In this document: in pieces, positions 14,660 through 21,910 of the stretch | How positions within the stretch are numbered: position 1 is the stretch's first letter | How the letters are laid out: each line of letters opens with the position of its first letter | From: Minisyncoccota bacterium | GTDB taxonomy: Bacteria > Patescibacteriota > Minisyncoccia > Phycocordibacterales > CAIJYI01 | Length of the DNA: 29,194 nt | NCBI GenBank assembly: GCA_023229825.1 | Contig: JALNYN010000015.1 | Coordinates: 1 to 29,194, forward strand | Direction: 5' to 3' | The notes under the pieces: generated by a model | What the model was told of the DNA's origin: nothing | Seen by the model: the letters and a program-made list of their open reading frames with translations, nothing else | The model's database searches: none | Translations under genes and position numbers: made by a program

Positions 14660-16729
14660 CTATATATCAATGTTTGCCAATTTTGCGTTGCTTTGAATGA
14701 AAGATTTTCTTGACGGAACATCGGTACCCATGAGCACATCAAACACGCGATCGGCGTCCTGAGCATCCTCGATCCGCACTCGCTTCAAAACGCGTTTTGC
14801 CGGATCCATCGTGGTCTCCCAAAGTTCTTCCGGGTTCATTTCTCCGAGACCTTTGTAGCGCTGAATGGAAATTTTCTTGCCCTGCGTAGCTTTTAGCGAA
14901 GCAGGGGCCCCGGCCTCATCTTCCTCAGCTTCGATCTCTTCACCCTCCGGTACTTCATCTATTTCCATATCGGGCGCATCACCGCCGAGAATTTTTACCT
15001 TTTCTTCGTCGGAATACGCATAGGTGATGTCCTTTCCTTTCTTTATTTTATAAAGCGGCGGCTGCGCGATGTAAATATAACCCCCTTCGATGAGCGGTTT
15101 GAAATAGCGATAAAAAAGCGTCAGTAAAAGCGTCCGGATGTGAGCCCCGTCCACGTCGGCGTCCGTCGCGATGATGACTTTATGATATCGAAGTTTGGAA
15201 ATATCGAAGGTGTCTCCGATCGCTGTTCCCATCGCAACGACAAGAGATTTGACTTCTTTGGATGCCAGCATTTTATCGAGACGCGCGCGTTCCACGTTTA
15301 AAATTTTTCCTTTAAGCGGAAGTATCGCCTGCGTTCGCCGGTCGCGGCCCTGTTTACTCGAACCGCCTGCGGAATCTCCCTCGACGATAAATATCTCCGA
15401 CTCCTCGGCGCTGTGCGATTGACAGTCCGCCAGCTTTCCGGGAAGCGTCAGCCCTTCGAGCGCGCCCTTGCGAAGAACGCTGTCCTTCGCGGCTTTCGCG
15501 GCTTTGCGAGCGCGCAAGGCGATAACCACTTTATTCACGATCCCCTTTCCATCATCGGGATGTTCTTCCAAGTACATGCCGAATGCTTCTGAGAAGACTT
15601 TGTCGACAGCGCCGCGGGCTTCTACTGAACCGAGCTTGGATTTTGTTTGCCCCTCGAATTGGATCTCTCGCAATTTCACGGAAATGGCGACCGTTAAACC
15701 TTCGCGCACATCATCTCCCGTGAAAGCATCGTCCCCATCTTTCACCAGATTATTTTTCTTCGCGTAATCATTGAGAGCGCGGGTAAGAGCCGTGCGGAAA
15801 CCGGTGACGTGCATTCCTCCTTCAGGCGTGTGCGTATTGTTCGCAAAGGCGAGTTCTCGCGAAGAAATATCGTCGACGTACTGGAGCGCGATCTCCACCC
15901 CGACCTTGTCGGATTCTTTGTTGCAATAAAAAATATTTTTGTGGACCGGCTTTTGGATCTCATTATAGAATTTTACCAAAGAAACCAACCCGCCCTCAAA
16001 GTAATAAGTCGAGGAAGGAACTTCCATCCCGAGCTCCCGCAGATAAAAAACTTCCTGATCGGCGATCTTTCCTTTATACTCGCGCGCATCAAGGATCGTC
16101 ACCCGAAGAGCCCGAATAAGGTATGCCTGCTGCCGCAAGTGCGAAACGATCTGAGGAAGACTGAATTTTATTTCACTGAAAATTTCCGGATCAGCTTCAA
16201 ACGCAACGATCGTTCCATGCAGATCGGTCTTGCCGATCTTCTTGACCGGCGCTTTTCTTTTTCCCTTGGAGTACTCCTGAAAATGGATCCCGCCCTCTTT
16301 ATGCACCATGACGTACATATACGTGGAAAGCGCGTTTACCACGGAAGAACCGACGCCATGCAAACCGCCGGAAACCTGATAGCCGCCGTCGCCGAACTTT
16401 CCTCCTGCGTGAAGCGTCGTGATGATGGTTTCAAGAGCGGAAACTTTTGTTTTGGGATGAATGTCAACGGGAATGCCTCGTCCGTTGTCGACGACGCGTA
16501 TGCGATTATTCGGCATAAGCGCCACTTCAATGTCATTGCAAAAACCACCCATCGCTTCGTCGCGAGAGTTATCGAAAATTTCCCAGATGAGATGATGAAG
16601 TCCTTCGACGCCGGTGGAGCCGATATACATTCCGGGTCGGCGGCGGACGGGCTCAAGACCCTCCAAAACGGAAATATCTTTCGCACTATATGCCGAAGAC
16701 GCTTTATTTTCTTCTTCTTTTTTTGACAT
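14660..16729 (-). CDS. gyrB: DNA gyrase subunit B
   Basis: A 689-aa type IIA topoisomerase ATPase subunit; with GyrA it introduces negative supercoils. GHKL ATPase motifs: Asn54 in DNSRDEA, VVDNGRGIPV (79-88), GGLHGVGSSVVNALS (121-135). The transducer domain follows, then TOPRIM with EGDSAGGSSKQGRD and DADVDGAHIRT, and the C-terminal QRYKGLGEMNPEELWETTMDP. KQGRDRRTQAILPLKGKILNVE favours GyrB over ParE. The usual DNSIDEA reads DNSRDEA. Between YAYSDEEKVKIL and QRYKGLGEM lies an acidic insert of about 40 residues, rich in Glu/Asp/Ala. It is transcribed alone from an extended -10 promoter. Confidence 0.96.
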   Translation of the reverse strand: MSKKEEENKASSAYSAKDISVLEGLEPVRRRPGMYIGSTGVEGLHHLIWEIFDNSRDEAMGGFCNDIEVALMPNNRIRVVDNGRGIPVDIHPKTKVSALETIITTLHAGGKFGDGGYQVSGGLHGVGSSVVNALSTYMYVMVHKEGGIHFQEYSKGKRKAPVKKIGKTDLHGTIVAFEADPEIFSEIKFSLPQIVSHLRQQAYLIRALRVTILDAREYKGKIADQEVFYLRELGMEVPSSTYYFEGGLVSLVKFYNEIQKPVHKNIFYCNKESDKVGVEIALQYVDDISSRELAFANNTHTPEGGMHVTGFRTALTRALNDYAKKNNLVKDGDDAFTGDDVREGLTVAISVKLREIQFEGQTKSKLGSVEARGAVDKVFSEAFGMYLEEHPDDGKGIVNKVVIALRARKAAKAAKDSVLRKGALEGLTLPGKLADCQSHSAEESEIFIVEGDSAGGSSKQGRDRRTQAILPLKGKILNVERARLDKMLASKEVKSLVVAMGTAIGDTFDISKLRYHKVIIATDADVDGAHIRTLLLTLFYRYFKPLIEGGYIYIAQPPLYKIKKGKDITYAYSDEEKVKILGGDAPDMEIDEVPEGEEIEAEEDEAGAPASLKATQGKKISIQRYKGLGEMNPEELWETTMDPAKRVLKRVRIEDAQDADRVFDVLMGTDVPSRKSFIQSNAKLANIDI

Positions 16730-16788
16730 GTGAATGAATATAGGAGCTCGTATTTAAGCCCTCTTTTTACGCTTTTTTATACCTCATT

Positions 16789-16797
16789 ATTATACCA
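16789..16797 (-). promoter_or_regulatory. gyrB promoter (extended -10)
   Basis: Minus-strand TGG followed by perfect TATAAT (16789-16794); no good -35. The start codon is about 60 nt downstream. Confidence 0.6.
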
Positions 16798-16920
16798 AAA
16801 TTACCGAAAGAAAGGTACTTGACCACGTTAGAGAATTGTGTTCACACTAAATAATGGCTCACCATTTAACTGATCAAATGCCGCCTATTTTCGCAACGCA
16901 TTATCTCATTTCTATCGGAG

Positions 16921-16949
16921 TTGACGCGAGTCGTTTTTTGTAATATTAT
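16921..16949 (+). promoter_or_regulatory. promoter of the 87-aa protein gene
   Basis: TTGACG (16921-16926), 17 bp, TATTAT (16944-16949). The gap between this promoter and gyrB (16798-16920) shows nothing else. Confidence 0.8.
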
Positions 16950-16996
16950 CTCACTCGGATACATACAAACAGAAAAACAGAAAAAAGGAGAAGAAA

Positions 16997-17260
16997 ATGG
17001 TAAAACGCAAAAACCTCAGTTTTAGATACAGACCCCATCCGGGCGCAGAAGAAGAAAAAGATGAAATCCTTTACACCTATGCCAATTTCCGGGACTTTGA
17101 AAATATTGCCATGATCACCAAACGAGCCGGAATAGTTTCTTATGATAAAAATGGAAACGAGAATGGGCGCTACCCGAATCTATTTCCCGTTTTTGTAAAT
17201 AAAAACGAATTGAAAAAAGCGGGTTATAAACTGCTTCCTCTTCCAAAGCGGAAAAAATAA
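16997..17260 (+). CDS. hypothetical protein, 87 aa
   Basis: A small soluble basic protein (MVKRKNLSFRYRPHPGAEEE at the start, LPKRKK at the end) with aromatic residues spread through it (ILYTYANFRDFENIAM). No family is recognised. It is surely expressed: consensus-like promoter, AAGGAG Shine-Dalgarno (16985-16990) 6 nt before the ATG, and a strong terminator at 17299. It stands alone, convergent with the next small gene. Confidence 0.75.
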   Translation: MVKRKNLSFRYRPHPGAEEEKDEILYTYANFRDFENIAMITKRAGIVSYDKNGNENGRYPNLFPVFVNKNELKKAGYKLLPLPKRKK

Positions 17261-17298
17261 AAAATCTTTCGTTGGCAATTCCAAACTTTGTATAGAAA

Positions 17299-17340
17299 AA
17301 ACCTTGTCTTCCGTATGACGGAAACAAGGTTTATTTTTTT
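17299..17340. terminator. terminator between convergent small genes
   Basis: AAACCTTGT and TTCCGT pair with ACGGAA and CAAGGTTT around an ATG loop, with an A run on one side and seven T on the other. It can serve both converging genes. Confidence 0.88.
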
Positions 17341-17599
17341 ATTGATCCAGATAATCAATGCTCACAATGCAAGTCTGCCTGCCGTGGCGTCTTTGAAAGT
17401 CTTGCGGACCGCCGTTCTTGCAATAGTGTACGATCAGGTCTCCAATGCTTGCTTCCCTTCCGAGAGCATCCTGCGCATAGCGACGGTTATCCTCCCCGAG
17501 TATTTCGGCAAGCTGACGTTCGATAAGCTCCGAGTGAGAAAGCTCGCTCGGGTCATCTATTTCTCTGAGGTCAAAAACAAGGTGTGGTTGGTCGCACAT
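17339..17599 (-). CDS. hypothetical protein, 86 aa
   Basis: From the ATG at 17599 the protein reads MCDQPHLVFDLREIDDPSEL and is acidic, with a helical middle (SHSELIERQLAEILGEDNRR) and a C-terminal IVSIDYLDQ. No family recognised. The frame is open 29 codons further upstream, but a TATAAT lies at 17621-17626 and the inner ATG fits that promoter with a leader of about 15 nt. The -10 is preceded by the TTGGTG block seen before two other small genes. Confidence 0.65.
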   Translation of the reverse strand: MCDQPHLVFDLREIDDPSELSHSELIERQLAEILGEDNRRYAQDALGREASIGDLIVHYCKNGGPQDFQRRHGRQTCIVSIDYLDQ

Positions 17600-17620
17600 A
17601 ATATTTTTCTTTATACGGAT

Positions 17621-17632
17621 ATTATACACCAA
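17621..17632 (-). promoter_or_regulatory. promoter of the 86-aa gene
   Basis: TTGGTG directly followed by TATAAT on the minus strand; no convincing -35. Confidence 0.5.
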
Positions 17633-17679
17633 CCGAGAAAAAGATAATAAGAAGTTTTCCACAGTTACGAATAATAGAG

Positions 17680-17786
17680 ATACCAATATACGAATTTATG
17701 CGAATGATACGAATGAATACGAATACGGACGGTCGTCGGTATCATTCGTAGCCATTCGTATCATTCGTTCATTTGTATATTAGTAT
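17680..17786 (-). repeat. intergenic inverted-repeat element, family A, copy 3
   Basis: ATACCAATATACGAAT (17680-17695), degenerate units, AATACGAATACGGACGG (17716-17732), core TCGTCGGT, and the inverse 16-mer ATTTGTATATTAGTAT (17771-17786). Orientation minus, like copy 1. The last 26 bp overlap the end of the C39-like peptidase gene. Confidence 0.88.
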
Positions 17787-18339
17787 CTATATGAGGAAAG
17801 ATAGCCATTCTTCTCCAATATTTCTTAAATCGATCGAAAGAAACGAACAGGTTTTCTCCGAGTCCGCCGTCTTCCACGTCGGGGTCATGGTAATAAAATC
17901 CAGAAATTTCACCTGTGGTGAGCAGAGTCGAACCATCGCCTTCCTTTTCCATGCCGACAAAAAGCACCATGTGAAATTTCTTTTCCTCTTCCCATTTTTT
18001 GATCGTTGAGATCATGACCGGATCTCCGTTTTCGAGCGAAGAAATAATATCCCGAACGCCATTTTCAAAAAGTTCGTCCGTTCCTTTGTATTCTTTTCTT
18101 TCTGATCGAATGCCGTACTTTTCCAGAATCCCGGCAATAGCTACATGTGTCCATCCCCTGTTCGGATCATACCCGTACTGATCTTCGCATTCCAAAATAA
18201 GGTCGTTCAACATGGGCGAGTTTTTCCGCCCCGCATCAAGGACCATTTTTGCGGACGCAAGAGCACAAGAACGCGGCCGCCAGTACTCGCTGACGTTTAA
18301 GTGTTGGGAGTAGTGAGGAATGTTGAGAAGTACGCGCAT
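17761..18339 (-). CDS. C39-like papain-fold peptidase
   Basis: A 192-aa protein with the Peptidase_C39-like layout: nucleophile Cys25 in RPRSCALASAKMVLD, a helical middle with GWTHVAIAGILEKYGI, His123 in KKFHMVLFVGM, and Asp152 or Asp154 in YYHDPD. There is no signal peptide, so it should act in the cytoplasm or be released otherwise; substrates are unknown. It lies 87 nt after pheT, separated by an 18-bp inverted repeat. Its last eight codons (DTNIQMNE) and stop are inside inverted-repeat element copy 3, so the natural C-terminus may have been replaced when the element arrived. Confidence 0.8.
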   Translation of the reverse strand: MRVLLNIPHYSQHLNVSEYWRPRSCALASAKMVLDAGRKNSPMLNDLILECEDQYGYDPNRGWTHVAIAGILEKYGIRSERKEYKGTDELFENGVRDIISSLENGDPVMISTIKKWEEEKKFHMVLFVGMEKEGDGSTLLTTGEISGFYYHDPDVEDGGLGENLFVSFDRFKKYWRRMAIFPHIDTNIQMNE

Positions 18340-18349
18340 AAAACAGTTT

Positions 18350-18407
18350 TTAGGTTTTAGGTGTTAGGTTTCAGGTTTCCGTCGTTAAGCTAACACCTAA
18401 AACCTAA
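18350..18407. repeat. inverted repeat of TTAGG-type units between pheT and the C39-like gene
   Basis: Perfect 18-bp arms (18350-18367 and 18390-18407), each made of TTAGG, TTTTAGG and TGTTAG blocks, around a loop with CCGTCGTTA. It is part of the wider set of short-unit intergenic repeats here. Confidence 0.9.
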
Positions 18408-18426
18408 CAGCTAAAAGCTTAGAGTG

Positions 18427-20817
18427 TTATCGCACCTTCCACTCCTCCCTCTCATTCAGCTTTGCCGTAATTTTGTCCATTATCGCGTTGATCTCTTCGT
18501 CAGACAATGTTTTTTCTTGCGACTGAAAAACGAGCCGGAATGCGTAGGACGTTTTTTTCGTTCCGTCTTCAAATGTCTTGGTGAATACGTCGAAGCGCGT
18601 CGCACGGACCAAGAGATCGGTCGCTTCGGTCTTTATTGTGAGCGAAACGTCTTCTTCCTCTACTCCTTCCGGTACAAAAACGGCGATATCGCGCAGCATG
18701 AACGGATAGATGGAAATTTTTTCATACCTCTTTTCCGCATGATCCGAAGATGCGGGCGCGCCATGTGCAGCCTTCTCAGAGACAGAGAGGTCTTTCAATT
18801 TACCAAGGATGGTTTCCAGATCAAAATGTATGATCGACGAGTTCCATGTCTTTCCGAGCATGGTCGTACCGAGAGCATCGGCAAGTTTTTCCTCCGCACT
18901 AAAAAGGATATTTTTTATTTCGTCTTCTTTATTTTTTATTTTCCCATACAGATCAACGCCAAGGCAGAGAGATATATATTCCTTCTCTCCCGCAAACACT
19001 TTTCCTATTTCAAATAATTTTATCTGCGAAAGACCAAGCAGCGGCGCATTGCGCACATTGAGTTCAAGCGCTTTTTCCATGTTTCCGGTAAGCGTATTAC
19101 GGAGATATTTTTTGTCGCTCGCGATGGGGTTTTCCACTTCAATTTCGCCTTTTTCCGTGAATGCGTATGTGGAGATCTCCGAGAATCCTTCTTTTGTGAG
19201 CATGCCTCTGATCACATCGCCGTAATACAGCGTTTTATTCATTTCGGGAGTAAAACCTTCCATGACCGGTTTTTCGGAAACAACTTTTTCGTAGCCGTAC
19301 ACGCGGCCTATTTCTTCCGCCAGATCCTCTTTTCTGCGCAGGTCGATCCGTTCTGCGGGTATAGTGACCACGAATCGATCTTCGTCCATCCCGGCAAGCC
19401 TTCCATAACCGACGACCGTTTTAAATTTTTCATTACCGCTGAGATCTTCTATCACCACTCCTTTTCCTTTTGTCGCGTGAATAACCTTTCCGTCGCCGAG
19501 AAATATTCCGCAGTGATCAATACCCTCCGGAATTTTCGTACCCTTCAGAAATTCGGCCGTTTCGTAAAAAATATTTCCTTCTCCCGTGTTTGAAAAAATA
19601 ATATCTCCCTGCTTTGCCTCGCTCTCCGAAACTTTCGGCACAAAAACAAACATATCCGCCGAGATGCGCGGGAGAGAAAATCCGGCTTGCGCATAGAGAT
19701 AGCCGACAAAGGATGAGCAATCGAAAGCTTTCGGCGCATCATAGGAAATACTGGCGCCTCGAACATAGGGCGCGCCGGCAAGGGTAATCGCGTTCTTCTC
19801 GATCTCTTCGCGCGGCAGAACGATCTTGTGATCAAAATGAAATTTTTTGAGGATGCTCTCCGCTTTTGCTTCTGTAAATGAAGTGCCAAGAATTTTGTTC
19901 AGTTCGGAAACAGAGATGCCGACTTTGAACGGATTCATTGCGCGGGGATAGGAATCGATGATCTTTCCGGCATGAAAGTTCGGACCGGCCGCGTGTTCTC
20001 CCAAAAGAGAAACGGCGTATTCGATCGCAAATTTTGTCTTTTCCGGCGTGATCTCGTTTTCAAAACGAATGGACGCGTCGGTACGAATGCCGATCGATCG
20101 CGAAGTCTTACGAATGTTACTCGGGGAAAAATTAGCGGATTCGATAATGATATTTTTTGTGTCGCCGTTTACTTCAGCTTTTTTTCCGCCTTTGATACCC
20201 GCGATGGCGATCGGGTCTTGATCGTCGGCGATCACCAAGATATTTTCGTTAAGCGCAATGTCTTTTCCGTCCAAAGTCCGCAAAAGTTCTCCTTCCTTTG
20301 CTTTTCGCACAATGAGATGCGCTGAATTCGTAGTGGAGGTCAATTTGTCGGCATCAAAAGCATGGAGAGGCTGTCCGGTTTCAAACATCACAAAATTCAT
20401 GATATCCACGACATTATTGATGGATCGCTGTCCTACGGATTCAAGATGTTTTTTCAGGTATTCTGGAGAGGGTCCGACGGCGATGTCTTCCGCGAACTGT
20501 CCGGTATACCGGCGGCATAATTTTTCATCTTCCAGCGTGATGATCAATTTTCGAGTATTCCCTTTTTTCGGTTTTTTTAATTTCCGCGGCATCACTTTCT
20601 TTCCAAGGATCGTTCCTATCTCCTCCGCCATTCCCGCATAAGAAAGACAATCATGCGATCGGTTCGGCAAGATTGCGATATCGATCACCGGTCCGTTCTC
20701 GGTTTTCTCGATCCCTTCCACTTCAAAAGCATGAAAGGTAATGATATCCGCCAATTGCTCCGCAGGAGGCAGCGGTTTTTTAAAATATTCGGAAAGCCAA
20801 GCGTGTGATATTTTCAT
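18427..20817 (-). CDS. pheT: phenylalanyl-tRNA synthetase beta subunit with inserted NlpC/P60 domain
   Basis: A 796-aa beta subunit of PheRS, which with PheS charges tRNA-Phe and edits Tyr-tRNA-Phe. The EMAP-type tRNA-binding domain near residues 40-150 is missing. B1-type start (MKISHAWLSEYF), B3/B4 editing region (about 95-280: RSINNVVDIMNFVMFETGQP, GIRTDASIRFENEI), B5 first half (about 298-330), then a 130-residue insert, then B5 second half (RFVVTIPAERIDLRRKEDLA, EEIGRVYGYEKV), the catalytic-like B6/B7 core, and the FDX-ACB anticodon domain (about 700-796). The insert (about 338-475) is an NlpC/P60 (C40) peptidase domain with Cys367 in AFDCSSFVGY, GDIIF, His435 in DHCGIFLGDG and His447 in VIHA. 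The frame is uninterrupted, so it is a real fusion. Confidence 0.95.
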   Translation of the reverse strand: MKISHAWLSEYFKKPLPPAEQLADIITFHAFEVEGIEKTENGPVIDIAILPNRSHDCLSYAGMAEEIGTILGKKVMPRKLKKPKKGNTRKLIITLEDEKLCRRYTGQFAEDIAVGPSPEYLKKHLESVGQRSINNVVDIMNFVMFETGQPLHAFDADKLTSTTNSAHLIVRKAKEGELLRTLDGKDIALNENILVIADDQDPIAIAGIKGGKKAEVNGDTKNIIIESANFSPSNIRKTSRSIGIRTDASIRFENEITPEKTKFAIEYAVSLLGEHAAGPNFHAGKIIDSYPRAMNPFKVGISVSELNKILGTSFTEAKAESILKKFHFDHKIVLPREEIEKNAITLAGAPYVRGASISYDAPKAFDCSSFVGYLYAQAGFSLPRISADMFVFVPKVSESEAKQGDIIFSNTGEGNIFYETAEFLKGTKIPEGIDHCGIFLGDGKVIHATKGKGVVIEDLSGNEKFKTVVGYGRLAGMDEDRFVVTIPAERIDLRRKEDLAEEIGRVYGYEKVVSEKPVMEGFTPEMNKTLYYGDVIRGMLTKEGFSEISTYAFTEKGEIEVENPIASDKKYLRNTLTGNMEKALELNVRNAPLLGLSQIKLFEIGKVFAGEKEYISLCLGVDLYGKIKNKEDEIKNILFSAEEKLADALGTTMLGKTWNSSIIHFDLETILGKLKDLSVSEKAAHGAPASSDHAEKRYEKISIYPFMLRDIAVFVPEGVEEEDVSLTIKTEATDLLVRATRFDVFTKTFEDGTKKTSYAFRLVFQSQEKTLSDEEINAIMDKITAKLNEREEWKVR

Positions 20818-20828
20818 AATTAAAATAG

Positions 20829-21764
20829 TTACTCTTTTATTTTGGCAGCAATAATATTTGAACCCAAAGAAAAATGATACGAGTCAGCTTTAAAAATCTT
20901 TTGGAGTTTTGAATATAGACCGGGTGAAATTCTTTCAAAAATTTTCGGTATCTCTTTCAATTTGCTTTCATCACCACGAGATTCTATCATTGCGGTTCGC
21001 AATTCCGGATATTTTTTCCATGCAATTTCCAGTGCGGATGCCGCCGGCGCCGATGCCGAACAATCAACACCATTTTCCGATTTGATATAAAGATATTTAA
21101 TGGGCATTACTGTTTCAACGACTTCTCCTGACTTTGACTGAAATGAAACCGTCACTTCACGGGACAACGGAGTTTTTTCAGGAAGCCCCAAAACTTCGAG
21201 CAACCTATCTTTTTCTTTTCCTGACATATATTTCTCCAGATATTCTCCTTTCATAATTTCCGCAAATCCTTCCTCTAAAAAAATTCCAGAATACGGCACG
21301 CTTCTATCGTCGAGACTTCTTTGAAGCGCAAAGCCGAGACGAGGTACGTACGTTTCGCATCCATATTCCACAAAAGAACCCTTGTGAGAGCCATGAGCGC
21401 TTTCGTGAACAGCAACCCCTTCGGTATAAATTTGACCATTCAATTGCTCTTTATCTGGATTCCTAGCCACAATAGCTAAGTTTAATTCGGGAATACGTAC
21501 TCCACTCGTTGAACGGCTAAATTGATCAGCCAAACCATATGGACGAAGTATTTCTGATAGTCGCCGTATATCTTCAAAATCGATAAATAAGATATCCGTG
21601 GAAGATAACCCTTCCGAAGTAACAAACTCATTCACTCTCTCGATATCCAATCCATCTGTTTTGTTTTCAAAATATTCCAAAATTCTTGCACGCAAATTCT
21701 GCCATTCTTCCGGCATTTCATTCAGTCGTTCAACTTTTTTTATTTTTTCCGGTTGTTGTTCCAT
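20829..21764 (-). CDS. predicted zinc metalloprotease (HExxH), unknown function
   Basis: A 311-aa protein between pheS and pheT. HESAH at residues 120-124 (in GVAVHESAHGSHKG) is an HExxH zinc motif, and a downstream EEGFAEIMKGEY (164-175) supplies a plausible third glutamate ligand, as in gluzincins. No signal peptide or membrane segment is seen; the N-terminus is charged and helical. No named family is recognised. The gene ends 11 nt before the pheT start codon, so it is probably cotranscribed with pheT, and the gap to pheS holds two nested hairpins. The intact HExxH and ligand Glu suggest activity; the substrate is unknown. Confidence 0.7.
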   Translation of the reverse strand: MEQQPEKIKKVERLNEMPEEWQNLRARILEYFENKTDGLDIERVNEFVTSEGLSSTDILFIDFEDIRRLSEILRPYGLADQFSRSTSGVRIPELNLAIVARNPDKEQLNGQIYTEGVAVHESAHGSHKGSFVEYGCETYVPRLGFALQRSLDDRSVPYSGIFLEEGFAEIMKGEYLEKYMSGKEKDRLLEVLGLPEKTPLSREVTVSFQSKSGEVVETVMPIKYLYIKSENGVDCSASAPAASALEIAWKKYPELRTAMIESRGDESKLKEIPKIFERISPGLYSKLQKIFKADSYHFSLGSNIIAAKIKE

Positions 21765-21777
21765 GTAAAATTTTTCC

Positions 21778-21903
21778 GTCGCCGGACTGGGGTTGTACCC
21801 CTGTCCGAAACGTTTGTGCTTTATTTTGAATTCTGTTTTAAAACTAACTTTTGTTTAATATCCCAAACATCATGAACGGAGGTACAACCTCCGTCCGGCG
21901 GAC
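21778..21903. repeat. nested inverted repeats between pheS and the metalloprotease gene
   Basis: Near 21800 GGAC, GGGGT, TGT, ACCCC, GTCC form one hairpin; near 21885 ACGGAGGT and AACCTCCGT form another. The two outer regions (21778-21800 and 21881-21903) are also complementary to each other over about 22 bp. So two local hairpins and one long-range stem exclude each other, a layout like an attenuator. Confidence 0.7.
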
Positions 21904-21910
21904 GAAGTAG

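Noticed and set aside
15809..16726. Plus-strand frame of 305 codons
   Set aside because: Antisense to the well-conserved GyrB ATPase domain.
18350..18407. Telomere-like TTAGGG repeat
   Set aside because: Units are irregular, arranged as an inverted repeat between two genes, and internal in the sequence.
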